From Paracoccaceae bacterium (GTDB taxonomy: Bacteria > Pseudomonadota > Alphaproteobacteria > Rhodobacterales > Rhodobacteraceae): 10,202 bases of DNA. Position 1 is the stretch's first letter. Each line of letters begins with the position of its first letter. The translations under genes were made by a program, and so were the position numbers. The notes under the pieces are model-generated. The model made no database searches and was not told the DNA's origin. It saw nothing but the letters and a program-made list of their open reading frames with translations. The stretch covers positions 3,667 to 13,868 of the forward strand of contig DNSZ01000005.1 of the NCBI GenBank assembly GCA_003500165.1, written 5' to 3'. This document shows, piece by piece, positions 1 through 7,251 of this stretch.

Positions 1-258
1 CGCCTGCTGCGCGATCTGCCGCGGGCGGCGCGGCTGCTGCTGGTCGGCGGCGGCGCCTCGTTCCTTGCCTATGCGCTGGTCGTCTGGGCCTTTACCCAGG
101 CGCCGATCGCACTGGTCACGGCGCTGCGCGAAACCTCGATCATCTTTGCCCTGCTGATCGGTACGGTCATCTTCCGCGAGAGGCTCGACATCCCGAAGCT
201 CGTCGCGACCATGCTGACGATCTGCGGCGCCGCCCTGCTGCGGCTGTCGCGGGGATAG
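1..258 (+). CDS. EamA/DMT-family transporter, C-terminal fragment
   Basis: This is the last 85 codons of a gene that begins before the window; the frame is open from base 1 and stops with TAG at 256-258. The visible part holds about three hydrophobic helices: residues 12-32, 35-54 with the segment APIALVTALRETS, and a last one around 66-80. The short charged link FRERL between the last two helices, followed by a small-residue-rich final helix and a basic tail, is typical of the end of the second EamA repeat in drug/metabolite transporters. These are inner-membrane carriers of roughly 280-300 residues that exchange or export small metabolites. The substrate cannot be told from this fragment. 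The gene converges on the mutase gene, with 48 bases between the two stops. Confidence 0.8.
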   Translation, partial: RLLRDLPRAARLLLVGGGASFLAYALVVWAFTQAPIALVTALRETSIIFALLIGTVIFRERLDIPKLVATMLTICGAALLRLSRG

Positions 259-260
259 GG

Positions 261-296
261 TGCCTGCCGCCGGCGCGATGCCTGCCGCCCGTGCGA
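261..296. repeat. 18-bp imperfect tandem repeat between convergent stops
   Basis: Two adjacent 18-bp units, 261-278 and 279-296, start with the identical string TGCCTGCCGCC and end in GCGA. They match at 16 of 18 positions and differ at unit positions 12 and 14. The repeat fills most of the gap between the transporter stop (258) and the mutase stop (307). It does not form an obvious U-tailed hairpin, so I do not call it a terminator. It may be a simple replication-slippage duplication. Confidence 0.75.
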
Positions 297-306
297 TGCG
301 CCCGGC

Positions 307-1794
307 CTACAGCGTCTGGTCGTAGGCGCCGACCCCGGGTTCGGTTCGGATCACGGCGTCGAGCGCCGCAAAGATCGCGCGCAAATCCTCGGGGCCGTCG
401 GGGCTTTCGCACACCACCACCAGATTGGGCGTGTTCGACGAGGCGCGCACCAGCGCCCAGCCGCCATGGTCGAGCATCACCCGCGCGCCGTTCACGGTGA
501 CCACGCCCGTCACCGCATGGCCGGCCAGGTTGTCGACATCGCCCAGCCGTTCGACGATCCGGTCGAGCACCTGGTACTTCTCCTCGTCGGGGCAGGCGGG
601 CGACATGGTCGGGCTGGTCCAGACCCGCGGCAGCGCGCCGGCAAGATCCGACAGGCTGGCACCGGCGTTGCGGTCCATCAGCTTGCAGATCTCGACCGCC
701 ACCCGCATCCCGTCATCATAGCCCCGGCCGAGCGGCGCGGCGAGGAAGTAGTGGCCCGATTTCTCGAACCCCGCCAGGGCGCCGATGCCATGGACCCGGC
801 GTTTCATGTGGGAGTGCCCGGTCTTCCAGTATTCGGCCTTGATCCCATGCGCGCGCAGCACCGGGTCCGAGGCGAACAGCCCGGTCGATTTCACATCCGC
901 CACGATCGCCGCCCCGGGATGACGCGGCGCCCAGTCGCGGGCCAGGATCACCCCCATCTTGTCGGCGAAGATCTCCTCGCCCCTGTCATCGACCACGCCG
1001 CAACGGTCGCCATCCCCGTCAAAGCCCAGCGCCAGATCGGCGCCGGATTCCCTGACCGCCCGGGCCATGTCGTGCAGCATCTCCATCGCCTCGGGGTTCG
1101 GGTTGTAGTTCGGGAAGGTATAGTCGAGATCGGTGTGCAGCCCGATCACCTCGACCCCGATCCGCTCCAGCAGTTCTGGGGCAAAGGCCGCCGCCGTGCC
1201 GTTGCCGCAGGCGACCACCATGCGCAGCTTTCGGGTCATCCGGTAGTCGCCGGCCAGATCGTCCAGATAGGCCTCGCGCACACCGTCGACCCGCGACCAG
1301 CCACCGCCAGGGCGGGCCACGCCGCGGCCTTCCATGACGATGTCGCGCAGTTCGGCCATCTCGTCCGGACCATGGGTCAGCGGCCGTTCGAAGCCCATCT
1401 TCACCCCGGTCCAGCCATTCGGATTGTGGCTGGCCGTGACCATGGCGACGGCCGCGGCGTCCAGATGGAACTGCGCGAAATAGGCCATCGGCGACAGCGC
1501 CGTGCCAATATCCGAGACCTGGATGCCGGCTTGGGTCAGCCCCAGGATCAGCGCCTGCTTCACGCCGAGGGAATAGTCGCGATAATCGTTGCCCACGGCG
1601 ATGCTGGGCGGCAGCCCGCGCGCCTGCATCTGGGTGCCAAGGCCAAGGCCCAGGGCGGTGATGCCGGGCAGATTGATCTCCTCGGGGAACCGCCAGCGGG
1701 CGTCGTATTCGCGAAACCCCGTGGGCCGGATCATCGGCTCGCGCAGGAAATCCCAGCTGTTCGGGGTCACCTCGGTCAGCGGGCGTGTCGACAT
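307..1794 (-). CDS. Phosphomannomutase/phosphoglucomutase
   Basis: A 495-residue cytoplasmic enzyme of the alpha-D-phosphohexomutase family, which interconverts hexose-6-phosphate and hexose-1-phosphate (mannose and/or glucose) and so feeds GDP-mannose or UDP-glucose synthesis for polysaccharides. All four family signatures are present in order: the phosphoserine loop TASHNPNG at 120-127 (catalytic Ser122), the Mg2+ loop DGDGDR at 259-264, the sugar-binding loop EKSGH at 344-348, and the C-terminal phosphate-binding loop RASSNTPN at 450-457. Length fits bacterial PMM/PGM enzymes. The ATG at 1794 is preceded by a strong AAAGGAG at 1808-1802, seven bases upstream. It is the last gene of the capsule operon, 27 bases after kdsA. 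The sequence does not say which sugar is preferred; the capsule context favours a role in precursor supply. A phosphoglucosamine mutase is less likely given the ASHNPNG context. Confidence 0.93.
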   Translation of the reverse strand: MSTRPLTEVTPNSWDFLREPMIRPTGFREYDARWRFPEEINLPGITALGLGLGTQMQARGLPPSIAVGNDYRDYSLGVKQALILGLTQAGIQVSDIGTALSPMAYFAQFHLDAAAVAMVTASHNPNGWTGVKMGFERPLTHGPDEMAELRDIVMEGRGVARPGGGWSRVDGVREAYLDDLAGDYRMTRKLRMVVACGNGTAAAFAPELLERIGVEVIGLHTDLDYTFPNYNPNPEAMEMLHDMARAVRESGADLALGFDGDGDRCGVVDDRGEEIFADKMGVILARDWAPRHPGAAIVADVKSTGLFASDPVLRAHGIKAEYWKTGHSHMKRRVHGIGALAGFEKSGHYFLAAPLGRGYDDGMRVAVEICKLMDRNAGASLSDLAGALPRVWTSPTMSPACPDEEKYQVLDRIVERLGDVDNLAGHAVTGVVTVNGARVMLDHGGWALVRASSNTPNLVVVCESPDGPEDLRAIFAALDAVIRTEPGVGAYDQTL

Positions 1795-1821
1795 GGCAGG
1801 GCTCCTTTCGGGACGCCCCGC

Positions 1822-2655
1822 CTATACGCGCAGCGGTCTTTGCTTCGCAAGCCGGTCGAAGGCCATCAGATCGGCGACCAGCCCCGGCATCTGGTCGAGC
1901 GGGATCATGTTGGGCCCGTCCGAGGGCGCGCGGTCGGGCGCCTCATGGGTCTCGATGAAGACCCCCGCAATGCCAAGGCTGACCGCCGCCCGGGCCAGCA
2001 CCGGGGCGAATTCGCGCTGCCCGCCCGAGGCACCGCCCAGCCCGCCGGGCTGTTGCACCGCATGGGTTGCATCCATGATCACCGGATAGCCGCTGCGCGC
2101 CAGGATCGGCAGCGACCGCATGTCGGCGACAAGCGTGTTGTAGCCAAAGCTGACGCCGCGTTCGGTCAGCAGGATGCGGGTGTTACCGGTGCTGGCGACC
2201 TTTTCGGCCACATGCGCCATGTCCCACGGCGCCAGGAACTGGCCCTTCTTGATGTTGACGGCCGCGCCGCTGTGCCCGGCGGCCAGCAACAGATCGGTCT
2301 GGCGGCACAGAAAGGCCGGGATCTGGATGATGTCGGCGACCGCTGCCGCCTCGGCGCATTGTGCCGGTTCGTGCACATCGGTCAGCACCGGGCAGCCGAT
2401 CGCGGCCTTCACCTCGGCCAGGATCGCCAGACCCGCGGCCATGCCCACCCCGCGCTTGCCCGCCAGGGACGAGCGGTTGGCCTTGTCGAACGACGCCTTG
2501 AAGATCAGTTGCGCGCCGGTTGCCGCCGCCAGCTCGGCCAGCCGGCCGGCGATCATCTGGGCATGGTCCAGCGATTCGAGCTGGCAGGGCCCCGATATCA
2601 GGGCAAGCGGGCGATCATTGCCAAGCGCGAGCGCGCCGATCCCGACCGCCCCCAT
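1822..2655 (-). CDS. kdsA: 3-deoxy-8-phosphooctulonate synthase (Kdo-8-P synthase)
   Basis: A 277-residue cytoplasmic enzyme condensing phosphoenolpyruvate with arabinose-5-phosphate to Kdo-8-phosphate, a precursor of LPS inner core and of the poly-Kdo linker of ABC-exported capsules. Family motifs: GPCQLES (22-28), KASFDKANRSS (53-63), TDVHEP (92-97), PAFLCRQTDLL (113-123), KKGQF (136-140), TERGVSFGYN (164-173), DATHAVQQPG (195-204) and FIETHEAP (233-240). Cys24, His198, Glu235 and Asp246 match the metal ligands of the Aquifex enzyme (C11, H185, E222, D233) with identical spacing (174, 37, 11), so this is the metal-dependent class; E. coli KdsA has Asn at the Cys position. The ATG shares one base with the kpsE stop (TGATG, 2657-2653) and lacks a clear Shine-Dalgarno, so translation probably depends on coupling to kpsE. 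The TAG stop is at 1824-1822. Membership of this class and function are very secure. Confidence 0.96.
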   Translation of the reverse strand: MGAVGIGALALGNDRPLALISGPCQLESLDHAQMIAGRLAELAAATGAQLIFKASFDKANRSSLAGKRGVGMAAGLAILAEVKAAIGCPVLTDVHEPAQCAEAAAVADIIQIPAFLCRQTDLLLAAGHSGAAVNIKKGQFLAPWDMAHVAEKVASTGNTRILLTERGVSFGYNTLVADMRSLPILARSGYPVIMDATHAVQQPGGLGGASGGQREFAPVLARAAVSLGIAGVFIETHEAPDRAPSDGPNMIPLDQMPGLVADLMAFDRLAKQRPLRV

Positions 2656-4163
2656 CAGCTGGCCACTTGTTCGCGCAGGATCGACGCGGTCAGCGAGATC
2701 ATCAGATAGATCCCCGCAAGGATCAGCAGCGCCAGCACGGTGTTTTCGAAGGCGCGGGGATAGGCCGGCTCGTCGGTGGCGATCGGCTGCTCCACGGTCA
2801 GCAGATAGCGCGCCTGCCGGTTGGCCTCTTGCCGCGCTTCTTCGAGCTGGGCAAAGGCCTGGGCGCGCAGCTGCTGGCGCAGTTGCAGATCGGTTTCGGC
2901 GATCTTCAGCTCGGCCCCGACATCGATCAGCGAGACATCGTCGTCGCCCGGCCGCGTCAGCGCCTCGCGCTCTTCGGCGATCATGACCTCGAGCCGGGCA
3001 ATGGTCGCGCGCAACGCATCGGTCCGGGCCGGGTTCGGCTCGGGGTTTTCCAGCATCTGCCGCAGCGCCAGCCGCTCTTCGGTCAGCCTTGCCTCGGTAT
3101 TGGTGATGCGGGTCATGCGGGCCGTCAGTTCGGCCTCGGCATTGACCACGCCACGCCGCTTCTGCAGCGCCAGGATACGATCCTGCGCTTCGACCACGGC
3201 GGCTTCGGCCGCCTCGTAGCTTTCCATCGCGCCGCGCATCTGGTCGCTGCGAACCCGCTCGGACAGGCCGTCGACCATTTCCTCGGCAAAGCCGATCAGC
3301 GCCCGTGCATAGCCTGCTGCCAGCCCCGGTTCCGGGGCCGACACCTCCATCTTCACGATGCCCTCGGTCGGATCGAAGCCGATGATCACCAGCCGCTTGT
3401 AAAGCGCATACGCGTCCTCGTTCGTGGCATCGGGCGGCAGCCGCAGCAGCGGGTCGATCTGGGGGCCGCTGAATGCGGATTTGAAGCCGAGTTCGGCATC
3501 GAGGCGCAGCATCGCGTCGCGGCTTTGCAGATAGGTCTGGACGTTGATCGCATCGTTGCCGCCGCCGCCGCCGGTCAGCATGCCGCCCAGGGACGGGCCG
3601 GCGCTGGCGCCGCCGGCGGTGCTGGCCGATTCGATGACAAACGCGGAATGGGTGGCATAAAGCGGCGTCGCGATACGGTAGTAATAGTACCCCGCCACGG
3701 CCGCAGGCAGCAGCACGAACACCGCCAGCCGGGCGAACAGCAGCGCCATGCGCAGCTTGCGGCGCCGCGCGATGTCGCGCTGCATCCGGCGGATCTCGCC
3801 TGCCCTTGCATCGGCTTCCGAGGTCTTGTCGGCCGGCACGGGCGCCGTGCGGACGGGCTTGGCCAGGGGCTTGGGTGCGTTGTCCTCGCGCCCGCTGTTC
3901 GACACCACCAGATCCATCACCCGCGTCGGGGCAAACGGATCGAGCCCGCGCGCGCGCATCAGACGCACCGCATCGATATCGGAGGCCGGTTCGAGCCCCT
4001 GTTTCTGGGCGTTGCGACGCGCGAGGCGCAATTGCCGGCCGCTCAGCCCCTCGGCCTCGATCTGGCGCAGCGCTTCGGCCACCGAAGGCGGGCCCCCGCC
4101 CTGCCCGGTCTGCCGGCCCGGCGGCTCGGCGTTATAGTTGCGCGCCTTCGGCATCGTATTCAT
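2655..4163 (-). CDS. kpsE: Capsule export inner-membrane protein, KpsE/CtrB/BexC-like (polysaccharide co-polymerase)
   Basis: A 502-residue inner-membrane protein of the capsule ABC exporter, linking the KpsMT transporter to the outer-membrane channel. Seen in order: a charged cytoplasmic N-terminal part (1-137) with a helical block around 28-75, a transmembrane helix at about 138-160 ending in YYYYRIATPLYA, a Gly-rich stretch (183-203, GGGGG at 198-202), the QTYLQSRDAMLRLD segment typical of the family (209-222), a long periplasmic alpha-helical coiled-coil region (about 300-455), a Pro-containing motif EQPIATDEPAYPR (458-470) and a C-terminal transmembrane helix (473-492). This two-helix, coiled-coil plan is that of PCP proteins. 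It is longer than E. coli KpsE (about 380 residues) mainly through the N-terminal extension. The ATG at 4163 has GAGGG six bases upstream (4174-4170) and lies inside the end of kpsT (32-base overlap). The ATG at 4154 is a weaker alternative. Confidence 0.9.
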   Translation of the reverse strand: MNTMPKARNYNAEPPGRQTGQGGGPPSVAEALRQIEAEGLSGRQLRLARRNAQKQGLEPASDIDAVRLMRARGLDPFAPTRVMDLVVSNSGREDNAPKPLAKPVRTAPVPADKTSEADARAGEIRRMQRDIARRRKLRMALLFARLAVFVLLPAAVAGYYYYRIATPLYATHSAFVIESASTAGGASAGPSLGGMLTGGGGGNDAINVQTYLQSRDAMLRLDAELGFKSAFSGPQIDPLLRLPPDATNEDAYALYKRLVIIGFDPTEGIVKMEVSAPEPGLAAGYARALIGFAEEMVDGLSERVRSDQMRGAMESYEAAEAAVVEAQDRILALQKRRGVVNAEAELTARMTRITNTEARLTEERLALRQMLENPEPNPARTDALRATIARLEVMIAEEREALTRPGDDDVSLIDVGAELKIAETDLQLRQQLRAQAFAQLEEARQEANRQARYLLTVEQPIATDEPAYPRAFENTVLALLILAGIYLMISLTASILREQVAS

Positions 4164-4800
4164 AAAGCGCCCTCGCCTCTTCCAGCGTATCGAACATGAT
4201 CAGCCTGCCATCGCGCAGCACGGCGGCCGTGTTGCAGAACTTCTCCAGTATGGTGGGGCTGTGCGACACCACGACCACGGTCGCGTTTTCCAGCCGCTCC
4301 TTCAGAATCGCCCCCGCGCGCCGGTTGAACGCGACATCGGTGCTGGCGGGCATGCCCTCGTCGATCAGATAGACGTCGAAGTCGAGCGCCAGCAGCAGCG
4401 AAAACGCCAGCCGCGCCTTCATCCCGGACGAATAGGTCGCCACCGGCATGTCGAAATATTCGTCGAGCAGGCAGACATAGCGGCAGAATGCCTCGACATA
4501 GTCGGGGTCGAGGTCGTAAAGCCGGGCGATGAAGCGGGCATTCTCGTTTGCCGTGTGCTTGCCGTCGATCCCGCCCATGAAACCGAGCGGAAACGAGATC
4601 CGGCCGTCGCGGCGGATCTCGCCTTCGTCGGGGCGCTCGAGACCGGCCATCATGTTCATGATCGTCGTCTTTCCGGTGCCGTTCGCCGCCAGAATGCCCA
4701 TCGACCGCCCCGCCTCGATCCGGAAGCTGGCCCGATCGAGGATGACCTTGCGTTGCGTCCCGGTCCAGAACGACTTGCTGACATTTTCAAAGCGCAGCAT
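4132..4800 (-). CDS. kpsT: Capsular polysaccharide ABC transporter ATP-binding protein, KpsT-like
   Basis: A 222-residue ATPase subunit expected to power export of capsular polysaccharide across the inner membrane with a KpsM-type permease. The P-loop is at 38-45 (AANGTGKT; Ala38 replaces the usual first Gly), the ABC signature YSSGM at 123-127, Walker B YLIDEG at 144-149 (Asp147, Glu148), and the switch histidine His180 in VVSHS. The stretches PLGFMGG (71-77) and YFDMPVATYSSGMKARL (115-131) closely resemble E. coli KpsT (PVGLAGG, YFDMPIKTYSSGM), which separates it from general ABC ATPases. The segment after Walker B, GMPASTDVAF, differs from the usual TAVGDARF. Length is normal for KpsT. The start at 4800 follows a weak purine-rich stretch (GGACGGTGA). 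It is the first gene of the four-gene capsule operon. No kpsM is adjacent; nhaA lies 89 bases upstream. Confidence 0.92.
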   Translation of the reverse strand: MLRFENVSKSFWTGTQRKVILDRASFRIEAGRSMGILAANGTGKTTIMNMMAGLERPDEGEIRRDGRISFPLGFMGGIDGKHTANENARFIARLYDLDPDYVEAFCRYVCLLDEYFDMPVATYSSGMKARLAFSLLLALDFDVYLIDEGMPASTDVAFNRRAGAILKERLENATVVVVSHSPTILEKFCNTAAVLRDGRLIMFDTLEEARALYEYDAEGAQL

Positions 4801-4821
4801 GCGTCACCGTCCACCGCCTGT

Positions 4822-4844
4822 CGGCCCGGGTCTAACCCGGGCCG
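4822..4844. other. Perfect 10-bp inverted repeat upstream of kpsT
   Basis: The arms CGGCCCGGGT (4822-4831) and ACCCGGGCCG (4835-4844) pair perfectly around a CTA loop. The repeat sits between the nhaA stop (4890) and the kpsT start (4800). In the direction of transcription (-) no U-run follows, so a standard intrinsic terminator is not supported. It could stop nhaA transcripts inefficiently, protect the upstream mRNA's 3' end, or lie in the kpsT 5' leader. Confidence 0.6.
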
Positions 4845-4889
4845 GTTAAGGATATACCCAATGCCGGGCGACCGATAGGGCCCCGCCGG

Positions 4890-6155
4890 TCAGCTTGTCT
4901 GGCGTTCGATCCGGAACGCGCGACCGACCGCGATCGACACCAGGGCGGCCGCAAAGCTCAGCAGCGCACCCATCTTGGCGGCGTCCTGTACCGGCCCGGG
5001 GTCGAAGGCGACCGCCGCGATGAACAGCGACACGGTGAATCCGATGGCCGCCACGCAGCCGATCACGAACAGATCGGCCACCCGCATCCCCGGCGGCAGC
5101 CCGAATCCAAGCGGCCGCGCGGCGAGCCAGCCAAAGGCCAGCACCCCGAGCGGCTTGCCGATCATCAGCCCGGCCAGCACCAGCCAGGTCGGCACACCGA
5201 TCGAGGAGAACTCGACGCCCGCATTGGCAAGGCCGAAGAAGAACAGGATCACCTCGACCGGCAGCTTCAGAATGTGTTCCATCCGGTTCAGCAGATCGGT
5301 CAGATGTTCCTCGGCCTCGGAGAAGATGCCGAACGACCGGTCGGCATGGGGCACCGCCGGGATCACCGGCAACAGCCCCAGTGCGGGATGCAGCCCGGCC
5401 TGCTGAAAGCCGTACCAGCTGGCCGCGCCGGCGATCGCATAGGGCCAGAAGGACAGGTATTTGCGAATCCGCGTCGATACCGGCTTCAACTCGCGCCCGC
5501 CATCGAGCACCAGCGGCAGCCAGTTGAACAGGACATAGGCGCCCAGCGCCGCGCCCAGGGACAGCAGCAACCATTCGGGCGCCAGCGCGCCGGTCGGATA
5601 GAACACCGCAAGGATGATCAGCCCGGCCGCGTCGTCGGCGATCGCCAGCAACAACAGGAACCGCACGGCCGGATGCCCGGCGCCGAACACGATCCGCCCG
5701 ACGATGTAGGAAAACGCGATGTCGGTCGCGGTCGGGATCGCCCAGCCACGCGCCACCGCGTCGAACACATCCGAGCCGAGCAGCGCGGCAAGCCCCAGAT
5801 AGACCGCCACCGGCCCGGCCATGCCGCCCGCCGTGGCAAAGAGCGGGGTCAGCGCGCGGCGCCCGCGCAGCGAGCCGTTCTTCAGGATCACCGCCTCCCA
5901 CACCTCCTTGCCGGCGATGAAGAAGAAGAACGCCATCAGCACGTCGTTGATCAGGTAGTGCACCGTCAGCGTGCGATGGACATGGCCATCCTCGCCGATA
6001 TGGGCGTGGCCGACCGGGAAATCCTTGATCAGGATGGTGTCGACGAAGGCGTGGTAGCTGTGCGCGTCCAGATTGGCCCAGACCAGCGCCGTGATCGCAC
6101 CCAGAACCAGCAGGATCGAATAGGTCGTGATGTAGTTCCAGACCCGGTACATCAT
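4890..6155 (-). CDS. nhaA: Na+/H+ antiporter NhaA
   Basis: A 421-residue inner-membrane secondary antiporter exchanging cytoplasmic Na+ (or Li+) for protons, used in pH and salt homeostasis. About a dozen hydrophobic helices are visible. Diagnostic motifs: PTATDIAFS (141-149, Asp145 like E. coli Asp133), AIADDAAGL (171-179, Asp174/Asp175 like Asp163/Asp164, the ion site), LANAGVEF (309-316), IGKPLGV (332-338, Lys334 like Lys300) and IGFTVSLFIA (371-380). It is about 30 residues longer than E. coli NhaA. The first periplasmic loop is unusual: His50, His52, His58, His60 and His66 lie within 17 residues. The start at 6155 has GGGGAG about ten bases upstream; the ATG at 6152 directly follows and cannot be excluded. 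It sits 67 bases after the permease gene and could be co-transcribed with it or have its own promoter. Confidence 0.95.
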   Translation of the reverse strand: MMYRVWNYITTYSILLVLGAITALVWANLDAHSYHAFVDTILIKDFPVGHAHIGEDGHVHRTLTVHYLINDVLMAFFFFIAGKEVWEAVILKNGSLRGRRALTPLFATAGGMAGPVAVYLGLAALLGSDVFDAVARGWAIPTATDIAFSYIVGRIVFGAGHPAVRFLLLLAIADDAAGLIILAVFYPTGALAPEWLLLSLGAALGAYVLFNWLPLVLDGGRELKPVSTRIRKYLSFWPYAIAGAASWYGFQQAGLHPALGLLPVIPAVPHADRSFGIFSEAEEHLTDLLNRMEHILKLPVEVILFFFGLANAGVEFSSIGVPTWLVLAGLMIGKPLGVLAFGWLAARPLGFGLPPGMRVADLFVIGCVAAIGFTVSLFIAAVAFDPGPVQDAAKMGALLSFAAALVSIAVGRAFRIERQTS

Positions 6156-6222
6156 GCCGGCGGCTCCCCAAGGCGTCGCGGTCCGGGTTTAGGCAAGCCC
6201 GCGCGGCGGGGCAACCATGGGA

Positions 6223-7251
6223 TCAGAGGGCAACGGCGCCCCAGACGAGCCCTGCCATCACCGCGCCGATCACCGCAAGCCCCAGATAGGCCGCGAACAC
6301 CCGCGGCTTGACCAGCGCCCAGACCGCGATCGCGGCCGGGATCGAGCTGACGCCGCCGGCGATCATGAACGCCATGGCCGCGCCCTGGCTCATCCCCTGA
6401 TGCAGAAGCCCGTCGATCAGCGGCACCGCGGCATAGCCGTTGAGATAGGCCGGCGCGCCCACCAGCGCACCGGTCAGGATCGGGCTGATCCCCGCACCGC
6501 CGACGACGCCCGCGATCCATTCGGCGGGCACATAGGTGATCATCAGCCCTTCGAGCAGATAGGCAAGCATCAGCCATTTGCCGAGAAACAGCGCGTTGTC
6601 GGCGGTGGTCGCGGCAAAGGTCCGGCGCCGGTCTTCCGCGACCCAGAAGCGCCAGACCGGCTGGCCGTTCAGCCCCTTGCGGCAGCACGATCCGGTGCCC
6701 GGCCGCGGCTTCAGCGGATCGGCGAACAGCGCCGATCCGGCCAGCGCACGCACCGCAAAGCCGCCAAACAGCCCCAGCCCGATGGCGGCGACGGTCTTGG
6801 CCAGCGCAAAGGGCAGGCCCAGCGTGCCTGCCGTGACCGAAAACATGGCCGGGTCCATCAGCGGCGAGGACAGCCAGAAGGCCATCACCGCCGAAAGCGG
6901 CGCCCCGACCGCAAGAAGGGTGGCGATGAACGGGATCACCTGGCACGAGCAGAACGGCGACAGCCCGCCGACCAGGGCGGCCAGCACGATCATCCGCGTC
7001 TGATTGCCGGTGAAAGCGCGCGAAATCAGCGTCTCGGCCGAGCTGGCCTTCAGATAGCCGATGGCGAGGATCGCGAACAGGATATAGGGCAGCGTGCGCA
7101 GGAAGGCGGCCGCGCCCAGCCCGATCACCGCGCCGGCCTGGTCGGGGTCCAGAAGCCAGGTCGCGAGGGCGATCGTCGGGATCGCGGCCCAGACCGGGTC
7201 GATCCGGCGCCACAGGGCCGGGCGCGGGGCGGGTTGGGTGACATCAGCCAT
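6223..7251 (-). CDS. DUF318/ArsP-YraQ-type permease, putative metal(loid) efflux
   Basis: A 342-residue membrane protein with about eight to ten hydrophobic segments. The conserved core resembles permeases of the DUF318 group (ArsP, YraQ and the SO_0444-type exporters): GGLSPFCSCQVIPF (95-108) with Cys101 and Cys103 next to a membrane helix, then SSPLMDPAMF (128-137), and a second-half repeat GALVGAPAYLNGYAAVPL (261-278). A central hydrophilic loop carries Cys189-Cys190. ArsP proteins expel trivalent organoarsenicals and SO_0444-type proteins have been linked to Cu/Zn; the sequence alone does not choose between them. The frame is open further upstream to 7380, but the ATG at 7251 is chosen because GGAGG lies six bases before it and the upstream residues overlap arsR and look non-native. 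It overlaps arsR by eight bases, so the two are surely co-expressed, and the cargo is probably the ArsR ligand. Confidence 0.85.
   Translation of the reverse strand: MADVTQPAPRPALWRRIDPVWAAIPTIALATWLLDPDQAGAVIGLGAAAFLRTLPYILFAILAIGYLKASSAETLISRAFTGNQTRMIVLAALVGGLSPFCSCQVIPFIATLLAVGAPLSAVMAFWLSSPLMDPAMFSVTAGTLGLPFALAKTVAAIGLGLFGGFAVRALAGSALFADPLKPRPGTGSCCRKGLNGQPVWRFWVAEDRRRTFAATTADNALFLGKWLMLAYLLEGLMITYVPAEWIAGVVGGAGISPILTGALVGAPAYLNGYAAVPLIDGLLHQGMSQGAAMAFMIAGGVSSIPAAIAVWALVKPRVFAAYLGLAVIGAVMAGLVWGAVAL

Noticed and set aside
305..328. Inverted repeat GCCTAC/GTAGGC over the end of the mutase gene, considered as a terminator.
   Set aside because: The stem is only six pairs with an 11-base loop, overlaps the stop codon and has no following U-run.
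466..2709. Very long plus-strand open frame of 747 codons.
   Set aside because: It is antisense to the mutase and kdsA genes, which carry complete family motifs. Its translation is low-complexity, rich in Arg, His, Gly and Gln, as expected for the complement of GC-rich genes.
2520..4199. Plus-strand open frame of 559 codons.
   Set aside because: It is antisense to kpsE and parts of its neighbours, with no recognisable motif and a shadow-like composition.
4846..6171. Minus-strand open frame of 441 codons over nhaA.
   Set aside because: It is a shifted frame of nhaA; the 421-codon frame carries every NhaA motif and membrane helix.
6198..6212. GC-rich hairpin CCCGC/GCGGG between the permease and nhaA genes, considered as a terminator.
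   Set aside because: The stem is five pairs with no U-tract on the transcribed strand; such matches are expected by chance in this GC-rich sequence.
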